The notes under the pieces were generated by a model, which saw nothing but the letters and a program-made list of their open reading frames with translations, was not told where the DNA came from and did no database searches. Shown here piece by piece: positions 11,300 through 22,215 of a stretch of DNA of 64,000 nucleotides; position 1 is the stretch's first letter; each line of letters starts with the position of its first letter. This DNA is from Delphinapterus leucas (lineage: Eukaryota; Chordata; Mammalia; Artiodactyla; Monodontidae). The position numbers were made by a program, and so were the translations under genes. Where the stretch lies: assembly GCF_002288925.2 (NCBI RefSeq), contig NW_022098023.1, positions 32,963,651 to 33,027,650 of the forward strand. Reading direction: 5' to 3'.

Positions 11300-11720
11300 A
11301 GATATATCAGTCACATTGCAAAGGACTTAGATCAACTTAAAAAAAATAAAACCCAATAGAATGATTACAGCCGCTGCCTAGAATGACAAGTATTATCAAC
11401 AAAAATTAATCAGGCGCATCTTTTAGTGAACTCAATTAATAATGTGCAACAACAGGGTCTCTTTTCTTAAGATGAAAATTAATTAGTGGAGGGAAGGTCA
11501 CTTGGAGATGCTGACATCACTCATCAGAATGCTCTGGCAGCTCTAATTATTTGTCTTCCAGGCTTGGGTGATCAGAAATTATTGCAATACCTGAGCAACA
11601 TTTTGAAAAAGCTTTGTGCATGGCTCTTTTAATTAGACCTGGTATTTGATTAATGCAGTGGAAGCGTTTAGATCAGCCTCTTATCATTGAGTGACTTAGA
11701 AGTTTTAGGGAATTATACTG
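11300..11720. promoter_or_regulatory. Candidate conserved non-coding element (TAAT-rich)
   Basis: This block lacks any recognised repeat and holds six TAAT-core motifs within about 250 bp: AATTAATC (11406), CAATTAATAATG (11433), AAAATTAATTAG (11474-11485), TAATTAT (11544), TTAATTAG (11629) and GATTAATG (11648). It also has an ATTGCAAT C/EBP-like site (11581) and TGACATCA (11513). Such composition is typical of developmental enhancers in gene deserts, but conservation has not been tested; this is an inference. Confidence 0.35.
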
Positions 11721-12639
11721 TGTGAGACAGGGTCACTGAAGAGGTTTGGAATCTATATATTTTTATTATTAACAGAGTTATAATGTTAAATTAGATTTAT
11801 CTTTCTGTTTTAAGCACTCCGTTTATTGCCAAGCCAGATAAGGTATAGGATAGAATTTTATGAATTCATATTTCAAGATTTTTTTTTTTCTTTTTTGCCT
11901 CTCAACTACAATAACCATGCTTGGAGTTTTAGAATTGAACAACTTAATTTGAAAATCTTTAAGGACTTCACCTTAAATGAAGTAGGATGTAGGACAACAT
12001 CTCAAAAGATGAATATAATCGTTATGTCAAAACTCAACGTTAAGAAAATTCAGTTAGGGTCTTTTGTGTATAGATGTTGCAGGCTCATAATGTGAATATA
12101 GAGACAAACTATCTTGGGAAAATAGACCAGGAAAAAATATCGTAGCATAGTCAATGTTGATACGAATGTACTTATTTCATGAGTTGAATAATTGAATTTC
12201 TAAATTTTGAAGGTTTAAAAAATACGTGATAAAACTTGTCTATATTAGCTATGTAATTGTTTAATATTTTGGGGGGTTTAATGCAATTTACATGGTATTC
12301 ATAACAATGGTAGCTTTAAGCTGATGTTCACATAGTGTATTAAATGTCAGCTATGGTTTTGGCTACAGGTTTCTTCAAAGACCACAGGATGAAGTGGAAT
12401 TAGGGTAAATTTTATAATAACATTTTTATCTGCAGGGGGACATATTTGAATCTTTAAAACTACAAAGTAGCAAATGTTCACAAGGGGCTGGCAGGTATAT
12501 ACTTGCTGGGCAAAGGAGGAATAAGTAGCTAATAGACCCCAAATTTAGGTCTTTCAATTTTGCTGCCCACTTACTCACTGACCTAATAGTATGGGTATAT
12601 ATACATACACATCTATTTTCAAGAATATAGCTTATTTTA
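11721..12639. other. Unannotated AT-rich stretch
   Basis: Nothing recognised. An 89-codon plus-strand open frame (11826-12095) has no visible domain and is treated as chance. Confidence 0.45.
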
Positions 12640-12871
12640 TGGACTATTTTTTTTTTTTTTTTTTTTTGGCGGTACGCGGGCCTCTCACTGTTGTGGCCTC
12701 TCCCGTTGTGGAGCACAGGCTCCGGACGCGCAGGCCCAGCGGCCATGGCTCACGGGCCCAGCCGCTCCGCGGCATGTGGGATCCTCCCGGACCGGGGCAC
12801 GAACCCCGTCCCCTGCATCGGCAGGCAGACTCCCAACCACCGCGCCACCAGGGAAGCCCTGGACTATTTTT
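12640..12871 (-). mobile_element. CHR: CHR SINE (cetacean type), complete, perfect 12-bp TSD
   Basis: Read on the minus strand, the element begins GGGCTTCCCTGGTGGCGCGG and ends GAGAGGCCCGCGTACCGCC plus a tail of 21 A. The tRNA-related head has an A-box-like TGGCGCGGTGG and a B-box-like GGTTCGTGCCC, the internal RNA polymerase III promoter. The TSD TGGACTATTTTT is perfect at 12640-12651 and 12860-12871, overlapping the T run on the left. It encodes no protein and depends on L1 machinery. Open frames over it on both strands are artefacts of its GC-rich body. Confidence 0.95.
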
Positions 12872-12882
12872 GATCCAATTAG

Positions 12883-13137
12883 AGAAGCAGCATGGGGTAG
12901 TAAAAGGCACTTGGCTTTAGATCAAAGAAACCTGGGGTGAAATCTTGACTTTGCTGTTTAACATCTGTGTGATCATGGGTGAGTTGCTCAATCTCTCTGG
13001 AAATCAGTGACTTCACCTGTAAATGGAGAACATAGCCCTAATCTCACGGGAAGTTAGGAAAATTAAATGAGATAATGTATTTGGAAATGCTTACTATAGT
13101 GATCAAAATATTGCAGGAGTTCAATACATGTTAATTC
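12883..13137 (+). repeat. MIR: MIR SINE relic, nearly full length
   Basis: Plus-oriented MIR: GCATGGGGTAGTAAAAGGCA head, TGTGTGATCATGGGTGAGTT, CAGTGACTTCACCTGTAAAT, GGAAAATTAAATGAGATAAT and a GTTCAATACATGTTAATTCC tail follow the canonical order over about 250 bp. Confidence 0.85.
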
Positions 13138-13854
13138 CATTCACAATCTTGGGCACTGACATTTTGATGTCTTTCAGTTATTTGTAAAAGGGTCTACCTG
13201 GTTTACATGATTTTCAGTTTAACAGATCAACCTGATGGGCTCTATTTAAAAACAGTAAATATACCCTTAAAATCAACAACTTGAGGATATTTATATACCT
13301 TAAATATATAGCTTATATAATCCAGTTAATGATCTATACTGGAATTGTCTGGGTTGTAGAAATAATGACAAATAAAGTAACTTGTCCTATACTGACTGGT
13401 AAAACATTTTGGATACTTATTTCTACTGATGAATTATGCATGCAAAGGCCAAATGAGGCACACTGATTTATTTTCCCTCTTTTATGCCTTGATTTTCAGG
13501 CTGTGTGCAAAGCAGTGTATATTTTGTTCTGTCCTGCACTCCCACTGACTATATAATGCTCCTGGGGCTCTTCAAGTGGAGGAGACACGCAGCTCTGCTC
13601 ACGGATGGCAGTTTGGCCTGTAAAGCCAAGGTAGTGAGCAGGCATTTGGGAGAAAACATTTTAAAATTAGTGTCAGATGTGGAATTGTTATGCGGAAGTA
13701 CAACATCTCCACTCAGGTGTCAATTCCATTCACACTTCTATTATACCTCTCAAAACCCCACCATTTAAAAATCTATGAAAACACGTCTTAAAAACTTCAA
13801 ATTACAACTACTGTGTAGACATGTAAAATATTGACCCTAGATAACTTAAAAAAA
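13138..13854. other. Unannotated stretch
   Basis: No repeat or exon recognised. The plus-strand open frames of 61 and 87 codons at 13281-13466 and 13505-13768 have no recognisable domain and no supporting signals. Confidence 0.45.
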
Positions 13855-13912
13855 ATCGAACAAATATTAATATAGCATTTACTATGTGCCAGGCATTATT
13901 CTAGGTCCTTAA
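13855..13912 (-). repeat. Short MIR/L2-type fragment
   Basis: AGCATTTACTATGTGCCAGG followed by CATTATTCTAGGTCCTTAAT is the reverse of the MIR 3' region (CCTGGCACATAGTAAG). The remainder of the element is not seen. Confidence 0.65.
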
Positions 13913-15999
13913 TGAGAAAGAAAACCCCAAATTAGGAACAGCATGCTGTTTCCAGAAGACAACAGAGAGCAATAAATAAGAAAAAAAATGCCTTAAAAAC
14001 ATGTTTGACAACATTACATACCAATCGGTATTATGCTGTGTCACTTGCCCCTCAATGATGAGAAATGTCAAATCATTAGTTGTCATCGAGAGGAAGGTTT
14101 TCTGTTGTCACCCCCATTCAGATTTTCTGGTTAGAGGACCACTTTCACTGGGAAAAGGTGATGTGTTATTGGCTATTCCAGCCAATGCTGATGCTCTTGT
14201 GTACATTTGTAGAGTCCCCAGATATATGGGGACTCTCTCTAGCATCTTTCTTCTTCTGTTCCCACTCACTTCCAGATCTACGGGATGGGCTGTGCTCTGC
14301 TCCGCTGTGCCCATAGCACAAGGTGGAGAAGCCAGGGCCACAAGACTTGGAGTCTGGAGAAGTGGCTTAATGTCCTGCTCCTATCACTAATCCACATCTT
14401 TAAGCTCTTTAAGGTCATATTTAGCTCTGTAATACTAGGGATATATGTCTATTAGGTTGGGAGTTTATCAACATCAGCAACTATGTCTAATTCATGTTTT
14501 CGTCTCTAGTGATAAAGGAAGAAGGGTGGGAGATAAAATTTCCCACCCGGGGCAAAGCTTCCTTCTACCTTTCCTCACCCTGCTTACTTGATGTAGCTCT
14601 AACTTCCTATTCAAAGGGCAGATAATTCCCTGTATTATGACAACCAGTACATTTTATTGCTAGAGAAATTAATACAGACAGATCATCAGCCTATGGTACC
14701 ATGACCAACACCCCATTTCAATGCAGATTGAAACTTCTTTTCAACCTTCTTTTAAGTAATTTTCCAAAAATACAGCCACCAGTTCTTAAAAGTGGGGAAC
14801 ATATTTTGTTAGCCAGCATTTCAGTCATTTTATTATAGAAATCACTTCAGATCCTTGCCAATTCTATGAAATTTGATTAGCTCCTGAGAGTATGAATTGA
14901 AGGTTCTTACTAAACACTGTCAAAGGTAGAAAAGTTGGAAAAGTATTGCATGTAAAAGAAGCAAAATATCACTGAAAAGATAATACACTTATAAGGCTCT
15001 AAAGTGAGAATTTTCAGAGTAGTGTTTTAGGGACATTCATGTCGATTGGTTATTCAATGCTGCAAACCCTGGCTGGCTATGGGAATTTAGACAAGCTGCT
15101 TCACCCCCAGTGTCAGGTACCTTATTTATGAACTGAGCATGTGCAGAGAAGAGCTACCTGGGCTCTGCAACTTGTTGGTTCAAGATCCTAAAAATGGTAC
15201 TCAAGTAACCTGGAGGGTTGCAAAAATCACAAGTCTTCTCCTAAGAGAAAGACACCCACATCCAAACTGCAAAGTGAGCTGAGATTTCCTACAGCATCTA
15301 TTTGTCTACTGCAGGTAAATTGTAAGATCATTCAAAATTCAGTGATGACTTAAAAATATCCTACTTTATTTACAAGTGAGTCATCCTTTCCTCCATTCCC
15401 TCTAATTGTGTGAATGACAATTAGAAAGAATTTCCTCTAGGATTATTTATCAAACAGATCTACATTTATCCACCTAAATTGCCTGCAAGTTTTCAATACA
15501 TTACTTAAAGCTGGGTGGACTTGAAGTATTTTCAGATTTGAAGTAAAATATGGTATTTTTGAAAAGATTCTATTATCAATTGCTGGGATTTGTATTAATT
15601 TATAGCATTTGAAGCAAATTATAATAAACAAGCCCTTTACTTCTTAGCATCATACATCTTATTGTCTCCATGACCTGATGAGTAACTGATTAAATTAGCA
15701 AAACCTTTCTCTGCATTGAGACATGGGGAGTTATCGGCAATAGTATATATCATTTCTTAACAAATTCCTCGGTGATTTTTCTTAAGCCTGTCCACCTGAT
15801 TCTATTCAATCAATAGAAAATGTTTGTAAGAAAAATATTGCTAGTAAATTCTTATTCTTTCTCGGGACACATCAGAAGTCTTTAACTTGTCAGAAGTCTT
15901 TCCATGTATACACAATAAGACATTTCTGTTTGACAAATATAAGGATGCCCAAGTTGTTTTGTCAAATGCCATCACCTCAAGCTATATAGCTAACGATAC
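13913..15999. other. Unannotated intergenic stretch
   Basis: No family recognised over about 2 kb. Overlapping 77-129 codon open frames on both strands at 14001-14390 coincide with a G+C-richer patch and show no domain. A 10-bp perfect hairpin lies at 14211-14236 and an 8-bp one at 14524-14548. Confidence 0.4.
14211..14236. repeat. Short perfect hairpin
   Basis: AGAGTCCCCA (14211-14220) pairs exactly with TGGGGACTCT (14227-14236) around a six-base loop GATATA. It has no U run after it, and it is not a bacterial-type terminator in this context. Probably incidental. Confidence 0.7.
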
Positions 16000-16730
16000 G
16001 CATTTGATCACCTTGCCAACTGTCTTAAATAGAGAAACAAAGGAAACTACACATGTGTATTAAAGCTGATTAGCATTGTACCCTAAAGCAATTAAATAAA
16101 TATTAGAAGAAACTCCCACAGCCCTTTGTTTTGCTATATGGGGCTCAGCTGTGCTCTTTCTAACCCTAACTACATCACTTCAAATTACCAGTAAATTAAC
16201 AGAGGAACACTTTCAACCTCAGAGCAGATTTGATCCAAATAGTCTTTAAATGCCATTTCTGTTCCTATTAACCTAAAGATCGGCATAGCAGATATTTTCT
16301 TGATGCTGCCCAGCAGTCTAGGGCATTAACGGCGAAGTTGTGACAGCACTTTTCATGATGATTTATGATTCCGTGTTTAACTTGATTATGCCAATGCTGA
16401 CTCTGAATACTATTTCAATTAGTGCACAGAAGGTCACATCACAAATATTCCTCTATAATCTATTCCTATTAACACTAATACACAGAGTAACCAAATCTTT
16501 TCACCCTTGTTGATTCACATCATCCATAGCCCTAACTGCAGGCTTGTTTACCCGTTTACTGCTTTGGACACTTCCGAAATGGTAATTTTCACTCCTTTGA
16601 GTATCATTAATATCTGTACTATGACATGGGGAATAAAGCATCTCTCTGCTGGCATTTGTGCATTAATGATTATCAAAGTCTCAGATTTATTAAACAGGAG
16701 GTATGCTTTCTAAAATGCCTGTCTAAAGCA
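16000..16730. promoter_or_regulatory. Candidate conserved non-coding block
   Basis: Repeat-free, with many short regulatory-like words: AAGCTGATTAGCATTG (16063), CCTTTGTTTTG (16121, SOX/FOX-like), AAATTACCAGTAAATTAAC, CATGATGATTTATGATTCC, TGCATTAATGATTATC. Its sequence has the moderate-GC, non-repetitive look of ancient non-coding elements, but only cross-species alignment would show constraint. A 68-codon frame at 16507-16713 has no domain. Confidence 0.3.
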
Positions 16731-17149
16731 TTATTTCATGACCAATTACTAAATAAACATACAAAAGGTTTTTTAGGGAAATGAACCTGGCTTCCGCCTA
16801 AAATCAATTTTAGCAACAACTTTCTCTCATTATTGCTCCCTTAACGACTTCAGGGAATTTTTCCTGGATAGATGTAACCAATCATAATCCAGTTTCCATT
16901 TTTTGAATAATTTCTACATCTAATCATTGGGGAAAACAGAGAATATTGGGTCATCATGTCTTTCTTTTCTACCTGAAAAGTGCTTATCAAACAGTCCCTG
17001 TGGTACAAAATTAAGACTACAAAGAAGAGTGGAGTTTTACTGAAAAAAAGTTTTCAATTTGTCCAAAGGTTAGAGTGAAACCAACTGCTAGAGACAAAAT
17101 CCACACATCATTTAAACAATTAGTGAGGAATGTTCAAAGACTTTATGTT

Positions 17150-17420
17150 CAAAGTGCACACAATTTGTATTTTAAGTCTTATGCGGACGGAATCTAGACT
17201 TAAAGTTAATTAACAATAAACCAAGAGGGCTTCATCGCAGACATTTAACTGTGCGCGGGGAGGCCGGCATCCAGCGGAGAGCGTGGCTGGAACTGGGAGT
17301 GCGGGCGTGGAATGTCACAGCGCTCAGTAGGTCCCCAATAACTGCCTTATTAACAACGATGATGTCAGCCTTGCAAAATATTAAAGGGGCCCTGTCCCCG
17401 TGGCTTGCTTTTTCTTGTTT
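17150..17420. promoter_or_regulatory. CpG-retaining island in AT-rich surroundings
   Basis: Between 17253 and 17322 eight CpGs occur in about 70 bp (GTGCGCGGGG, GGCCGGC, CAGCGGAGAGCGTGG, TGCGGGCGTGG, AGCGCT), in a window otherwise depleted of CpG outside SINEs and the L1 5'UTR. Flanks carry GTTAATTAAC (17204) and GATGATGTCAGCC (17360). No repeat family is recognised. CpG retention suggests germline hypomethylation and a possible regulatory element; this remains inference. Confidence 0.4.
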
Positions 17421-17627
17421 TTAGTGACCTGAAAAACATTTTTTATAACAAGGTATTTACAAAAGAAAAGAAAAAAGCAATAGCATTATTTCACAACCCA
17501 CTATCACCAGTTCATTGGCAATCTTGCTTTCAGGAATTCTCCAGCAATCAAACATCATATCCATATTCCTCTCACAGCTGATTTTACTGAGTTTTCATGA
17601 TATATTCAATAGAAGCTTAGTGCCTAT

Positions 17628-17644
17628 GGGGGCGGGGGGGGGGG
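17628..17644 (+). repeat. Long G run
   Basis: GGGGGCGGGGGGGGGGG is a near-pure 17-base G tract that could form a G-quadruplex or could be an unstable mononucleotide repeat; length may be unreliable in assembly. Confidence 0.8.
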
Positions 17645-17761
17645 AAACAGCTTTCCTTTTTTGGTGGGAGAGACTGAATTTGCATGATTATGGCAGTTTG
17701 TAAAAGTCAAAACAACTGGTAGAATTTATAAAAATATGAATTGTTGTGGAATTCTTTCTTT

Positions 17762-18198
17762 AAAAAATTTTTTTGTTTTTAAATTGAAGTATAGCTGATT
17801 TACAATGCTGTGTTAGTTTCTGGTGTACAGCAAAGTGATTCAGTTTTATATATATATATATATTCTTTTTAATATTCTTTTCCATTATTATTACAAGATA
17901 TTGAACATAGTTCCCTGAGCTGTACAGTAAGTCTTTGTTATCTATTTTATGTACAGTAGTTTGTATCTGTTAATCCCAAACTCCTAATTTATCCCTCCCC
18001 CACCCCCCTTCCCCCTTTGGTAGCCGTAAGTTTATTTTCTATGTCTGTGAGTCTGTGTCTGTTTTGTAAATCAGTTCATTTGTATCGTATTTTTGATTCC
18101 ACATATAAACGATATCATATGATTTTTATCTTACTCTGTCTGACTTCACTTAATATGATAATCTCTGGGTCCATCCATGGCCTTATTTCTTTTCAGTA
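17762..18198 (-). mobile_element. L1: 5'-truncated L1 3' end
   Basis: Reverse-oriented L1 3'UTR and ORF2 end: GAAGTATAGCTGATTTACAA, GTTAGTTTCTGGTGTACAGC, CAAAGTGATTCAGTTTTATA, then CCCTGAGCTGTACAGTAAGT, CTATGTCTGTGAGTCTGTGT, TGATTCCACATATAAACGAT and CTGGGTCCATCCATGGCC. A TATATA tract sits at 17849-17864. I could not see a convincing TSD, so the boundaries are approximate. Confidence 0.88.
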
Positions 18199-19092
18199 TT
18201 TTTATACAATTCCTCCACATACCACTTCAGCAAAAGGTAAACAGCTAGCCAAAACTGATTATGTACCAATCCATCCGTTCCTCCCCATGCACCCACACAC
18301 TTACTTCTCTGCACAGTTCCTTTCCTGTTATCCACCCTTTTCGCTAGACTGGATTGACCTGTCAGGCCCATGTCCCATATTCCAAAGGGATTCATCATCT
18401 CCCACTAGTCCTTTCTAGACTACTAACTGACAAATAAGATAGTACTCCACACAGAATCAACACGTGACCCCCATCTGTAGATTTAAAAAGGGAATCTTGG
18501 AGAATATAAAAACAAAACTACACTAGTAAAATGATGTAGGTTGGGGTAACAATGTGTGGATGAGGGTGCTGCTAAATAATTCCTGTAACCCAACAGAGCC
18601 GTTATCTGTTTCATCTGTAAAGTTTCCCTGCTCTTTGGGATGCTAGAGACACGAAAACTACAGGCCTAGGAGGATGCAGTCTTGTCTCTGAGAGGTGCAT
18701 GTCTAGTCTTACATAAAGAGGATTCCCAAAGCTGAAGGGAAGATTGACCCCAACTCATAAATATCCAACTGTCTATTACTTTCGTGTTAAAAAGTTAACT
18801 CCCCAAACCTGAAAAACTGGGAAGAAATCATCCCTTATGACCTTGTACATAAAGTTACAGTGTACGGTGCCTGGCACATTATAGCGGCTCAAGGAGAATT
18901 AGTTTTCTTCCTCCTATCCTCTCTATTGTTTCTTACTCTCCCTCTCTCACTCCCCCTACCCTGGACTAAACTTTCAAAGGTGAAGTGTCCAGAAATGAAA
19001 GCCAGTTAGTCTGGAGGTGTGCATTCTGTGATCCTACCCCTCACCCCTTCACCATAGTTTATGTCAAAACAGCTGGAACAAATAATTGGTTG
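18199..19092. other. Unannotated stretch
   Basis: No repeat recognised beyond the end of the L1. Part of a 133-codon open frame (18017-18418) lies here, but its first half is L1 antisense sequence, so it is not a gene. Confidence 0.45.
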
Positions 19093-19313
19093 CAAATATT
19101 TTTTTTTTTTGCGGTACGCAGGCCTCTCACTGTTGTGGCCTCTCCCGCTGCGGAGCACAGGCTCCGAACACGCAGGCTCGGCGGCCATGGCTCACGGGAC
19201 CAGCTGCTCTGCGGCATGTGGGAACTTCCCAGACTGGGGCACGAACCCGTGTCCCCTGCATCGGCAAGCGGACTCTCAACCACTGCGCCACCAGGGAAGC
19301 CCCAAAGATTTTT
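19093..19313 (-). mobile_element. CHR: CHR SINE (cetacean type), complete
   Basis: Poly(T) at about 19099-19110, then GCGGTACGCAGGCCTCTCAC through GCGCCACCAGGGAAGCCC at 19302. The flanks CAAATATTTTT (19093-19103) and CAAAGATTTTT (19303-19313) form an 11-bp TSD with one mismatch. A and B boxes are present on the minus strand. Overlapping open frames of 60-148 codons in this interval derive from the SINE body. Confidence 0.93.
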
Positions 19314-19355
19314 AAATAAAGGATTCACTTTCCATTCCAGTACTGGAATGCTGAT
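19302..19355. repeat. Copy 1 of an unclassified inverted pair, with 18-bp palindrome
   Basis: CCAAAGATTTTTAAATAAAGG leads into ATTC and a perfect 18-bp palindrome CATTCCAGTACTGGAATG (19333-19350). The whole stretch aligns with the reverse complement of 22216-22269 with a few substitutions and one 3-base gap. I do not recognise the family. The right TSD copy of the adjacent CHR falls within it. Confidence 0.75.
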
Positions 19356-19392
19356 TGAAAACTTATTTAGGAGTAGAGGGAAAACTCCAGAA

Positions 19393-19410
19393 GGGGGCGG
19401 GGAGGGGGGG
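19393..19410 (+). repeat. G-rich tract, possible G-quadruplex
   Basis: GGGGGCGGGGAGGGGGGG has enough G runs for a four-tier intramolecular quadruplex with one-base loops. No gene context. Confidence 0.6.
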
Positions 19411-20299
19411 AAGAATTCCATGCCAGGGTAGCAAAGGGGGAGAGAAAATCATCTCATTTTTCTTCGTTGCCTGAAGACACTTAAGGGGGCTTAAGTATGG
19501 ACTGGCAAAGATGAATGAACCTTCTTATTGTTGCATTAATAGGATAGTTAGAGTTAAGGATCAGTGAACATTTATTCTTATAATAAAAGCTTTCTTTAGG
19601 TTTCTATATAAATGTACTTCTTTGTGTAATAGTATCTGTGTAGTAATCATAAGTGATGCTTAGCCTACACGTCTGAGTGATTAGGGAATAGTTATAAATT
19701 TTTATATGCATATATCTGTATCTCCATGTGGAGATAGCCTGTCTTCCTTTTACAGGTGACTCATAAAAGGGTTGTAATAGGAAAGATCCACTTCAAATGA
19801 AAGGTTGAGCTGTTACATCTAGATTGAGAGCGATCACAGAGATTAGCCCCTTGCCCTGAGTAATTTATAAAAAGCAAATGAGGGACTGGTGGCCATGAAA
19901 ATAAATATAATTAACCCACTTAGAAAAACCTTCACCCTTGTTACAGATGGTTTCTGCTCCATCAGACCGACTAGAGTCACACGCAAAGAGAAAGATTCCA
20001 AGATTTTAAAGTTTCTCTCTAATTTTTTCATAAATAATTGGAATGTAGAAGAATAGGCCCATTTTTCAAACTCTGAATAAGCACCTCATGTATATGAGCC
20101 AGTTCATAATTTTTGCACAGATGTCACACTCCACGGGATATAAAAACAAACTAAAGATAGCTGGCCATATAATGTGTAGATATATCATCGTTACAGATGC
20201 TCGGTAGAGCTTGTGCACTATTTTCCCCCAAACAAAGCTCAAATCTACATATTTTGAAGATATAAATTTCTCGTTTGTTATTCTTAGACATGCTCTTTA
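19411..20299. other. Unannotated AT-rich stretch
   Basis: No repeat family recognised. An 8-bp hairpin TATCTCCA/TGGAGATA lies near 19718-19735. Confidence 0.45.
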
Positions 20300-20880
20300 T
20301 TTTTTTTTAAGTGAATTTTTAAAAAGTTCCAGGCCCACAAAACTGGCATGAAACTGACACGGCTGGAGAAGCAGCCCATCCCTACACAAAGAAGATGCAA
20401 CAAAGACAGTGTGTTTTTCTGACACTGCCTATGAGAGCTTGCTTAGTGAGAACGAAAAGCGTCCTCCCCGATGAATTCAGGCTTTTGGCTCTGCCATTTG
20501 AAATCTTGTTCGCTGACAAAGAGCCCACAAATGTTACTGGCATATGTAATTTACTGAGAATCTTCCCTTCAGGCCTGGAACACACAGCAATGCATTACTT
20601 AGAACTGGGTGGAAGAGGGGAAAATCTTTCCTGGGTGGTTCTTCCAGTGTTTGTGCACAAGTGATTCATTTGAGCAGAGCCGCTCTCTCTGGGCTGATGA
20701 AATTACGTGACCACCTCTCCGCTATGTTTCTACAATCCCCGCCTGGGGATTTGAGGACAGCTGCTTTGTAAAAGGGAGAATGTCAAATATTGATCATAAT
20801 CCTTCCCTCAGGAAACACCCTAACAGGAAATGCCCAAGTGGCATTTTGGTGGCAGAATATTATTCTTACATGGGAGGGGG
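20300..20880. promoter_or_regulatory. Candidate non-coding regulatory block
   Basis: A repeat-poor block of moderate GC containing ATTACGTGACC (20702, E-box/CRE-like), GTGATTCATTTGAGC (20661), CAAATATTGATCATAAT (20784) and the half-palindromic CCCCGCCTGGGG. The plus-strand 89-codon frame at 20395-20664 and its minus-strand shadow have no known domain. Evidence is compositional only. Confidence 0.25.
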
Positions 20881-20884
20881 TGGG

Positions 20885-21062
20885 GTCTGATAGCCTGAGT
20901 TTGAATCCCGACTCTTACTGTATCTTAGTGTGACCTTAATTGAATTAAACTTGCAAAGTCTCAGTTTTTGCATCTGTAAAGTTGGAACCATAATAGCATT
21001 TAGCTTTAAGTTAATGTGAGGATTAAATAAAATAATACATGTAAAGTGCCTGGCGCACAGAT
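20885..21062 (+). repeat. MIR: MIR SINE relic
   Basis: GCCTGAGTTTGAATCCCGAC, TGTGACCTTAATTGAATTAA, GTCTCAGTTTTTGCATCTGT, GTGAGGATTAAATAAAATAA and GTAAAGTGCCTGGCGCACAG follow the MIR consensus from the tRNA-derived B-box region to the tail. Confidence 0.9.
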
Positions 21063-21594
21063 CTTAACCTTTGTTTTCATTGTTGCCAATCTACACATTA
21101 CCTGGAAGGAATCACTGTGGAGGACGCTGTCATATTCCTCTGCAGACTGATGGCTGAAGTGTTCTCAGCATGTGTCATATTTGAAGGAATTACCTCTGAT
21201 CTCTGAGTATCTCTGATCTTTTTCTTGTAAAGGTAGCATAAGGAATAAGAATAGGGCACATCTATGCAGTAGTAAAGTTTGTTGTAAGCAATTTTTCTCC
21301 CCATCTACTGCCACCCTAACTTTTGCTTTCTCCTTTCCTCTTTCTTTGGGTAAGACCATCAAGTGTCTACATCTGCAATATAAATGCACCTAAAAAACTC
21401 CATTATGGAGAAAGCCTTGATATGTTAGTGAAAATGATCGAAGCTGTATGTGTGTAGGAAGCACAGGAGGGCCATTTGAGGCAGATCAGAAAGATTGCAA
21501 TTATTCCGGACCCTGGCATAGGTAAAAGCTCTTTCCTCTAAAAGTGGAATGGACAGAGATATGGATTCAGACAACACTTGAGCTGGAAGGGGCT

Positions 21595-21775
21595 GGTAAG
21601 GAGGTCAGAAGACCTGCGTTTCAGTTAACACTCTGCATTCTGGCAGTATGACCTTACACAGGTCATTTATCCCTTGTGATATTTAATTTTTTCATTCGTA
21701 TAACCCTAATACCTGCCTCACAAGTGTGTAAGAATCTAGGAAATGATTTGATTTCACATGGAAATCTGTGGAGAT
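21595..21775 (+). repeat. MIR: MIR SINE relic
   Basis: GGTCAGAAGACCTGCGTTTC, AGTATGACCTTACACAGGTC, ATTTATCCCTTGTGATATTT and CCTAATACCTGCCTCACAAG match MIR in order, with heavy divergence. Confidence 0.7.
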
Positions 21776-22103
21776 TATGAATACCGCCTACATGACAGTT
21801 ATTCATAATAATTTATTAGATAACTAAATAATAATTTAAGAATGTTAAAGTTCTTCAAAACTGTGGAAGAATGGTAAGGTGAGGATGAATGAGAATGAGA
21901 AAGCAGGTTTTAAAACTTGAAAAGATGTAAATTTAGAAGCACCAACTAACCTAACAGTCTGGGTTTAGAATCTTTTTTCTATAAGTCTGTAGGAAATACA
22001 AGGAGCAAATAAATAAAGGGAAGCACTATTTCAAATGGAAGGAAGAAAACCCAGGGAGATCACTTTTGAGGGGTGACATAGGTTGGAGAAAATACTTTGG
22101 AGA

Positions 22104-22170
22104 TTTGGGGCAATAATGATAATAATAACAATAACAACAATATAGTAATGACAATAATAGTAGCTAACAT
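22104..22170 (+). repeat. AAT/AAC triplet-rich microsatellite
   Basis: GATAATAATAACAATAACAA and nearby ATAATAGTAG form an interrupted triplet repeat. Confidence 0.75.
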
Positions 22171-22215
22171 TTTCACTGTCTCATTTGCTTATTAAACCAA
22201 ACCAGAATATTGTGG

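Noticed and set aside
12640..12871. Possible tRNA gene, because A- and B-box-like motifs are present
   Set aside because: The tRNA-like head belongs to a CHR SINE, cannot fold into a full cloverleaf with a proper acceptor stem by eye, and is followed by the SINE body and A tail.
12426..12920. Open frames of 60-109 codons in both directions
   Set aside because: They are created by the CHR SINE and its flanks; equivalent frames recur at the other CHR copies.
14524..14548. GGGTGGGA / TCCCACCC hairpin as a transcription terminator
   Set aside because: Bacterial-type terminators do not apply here; the arms are only eight bases and no adjacent transcript is supported.
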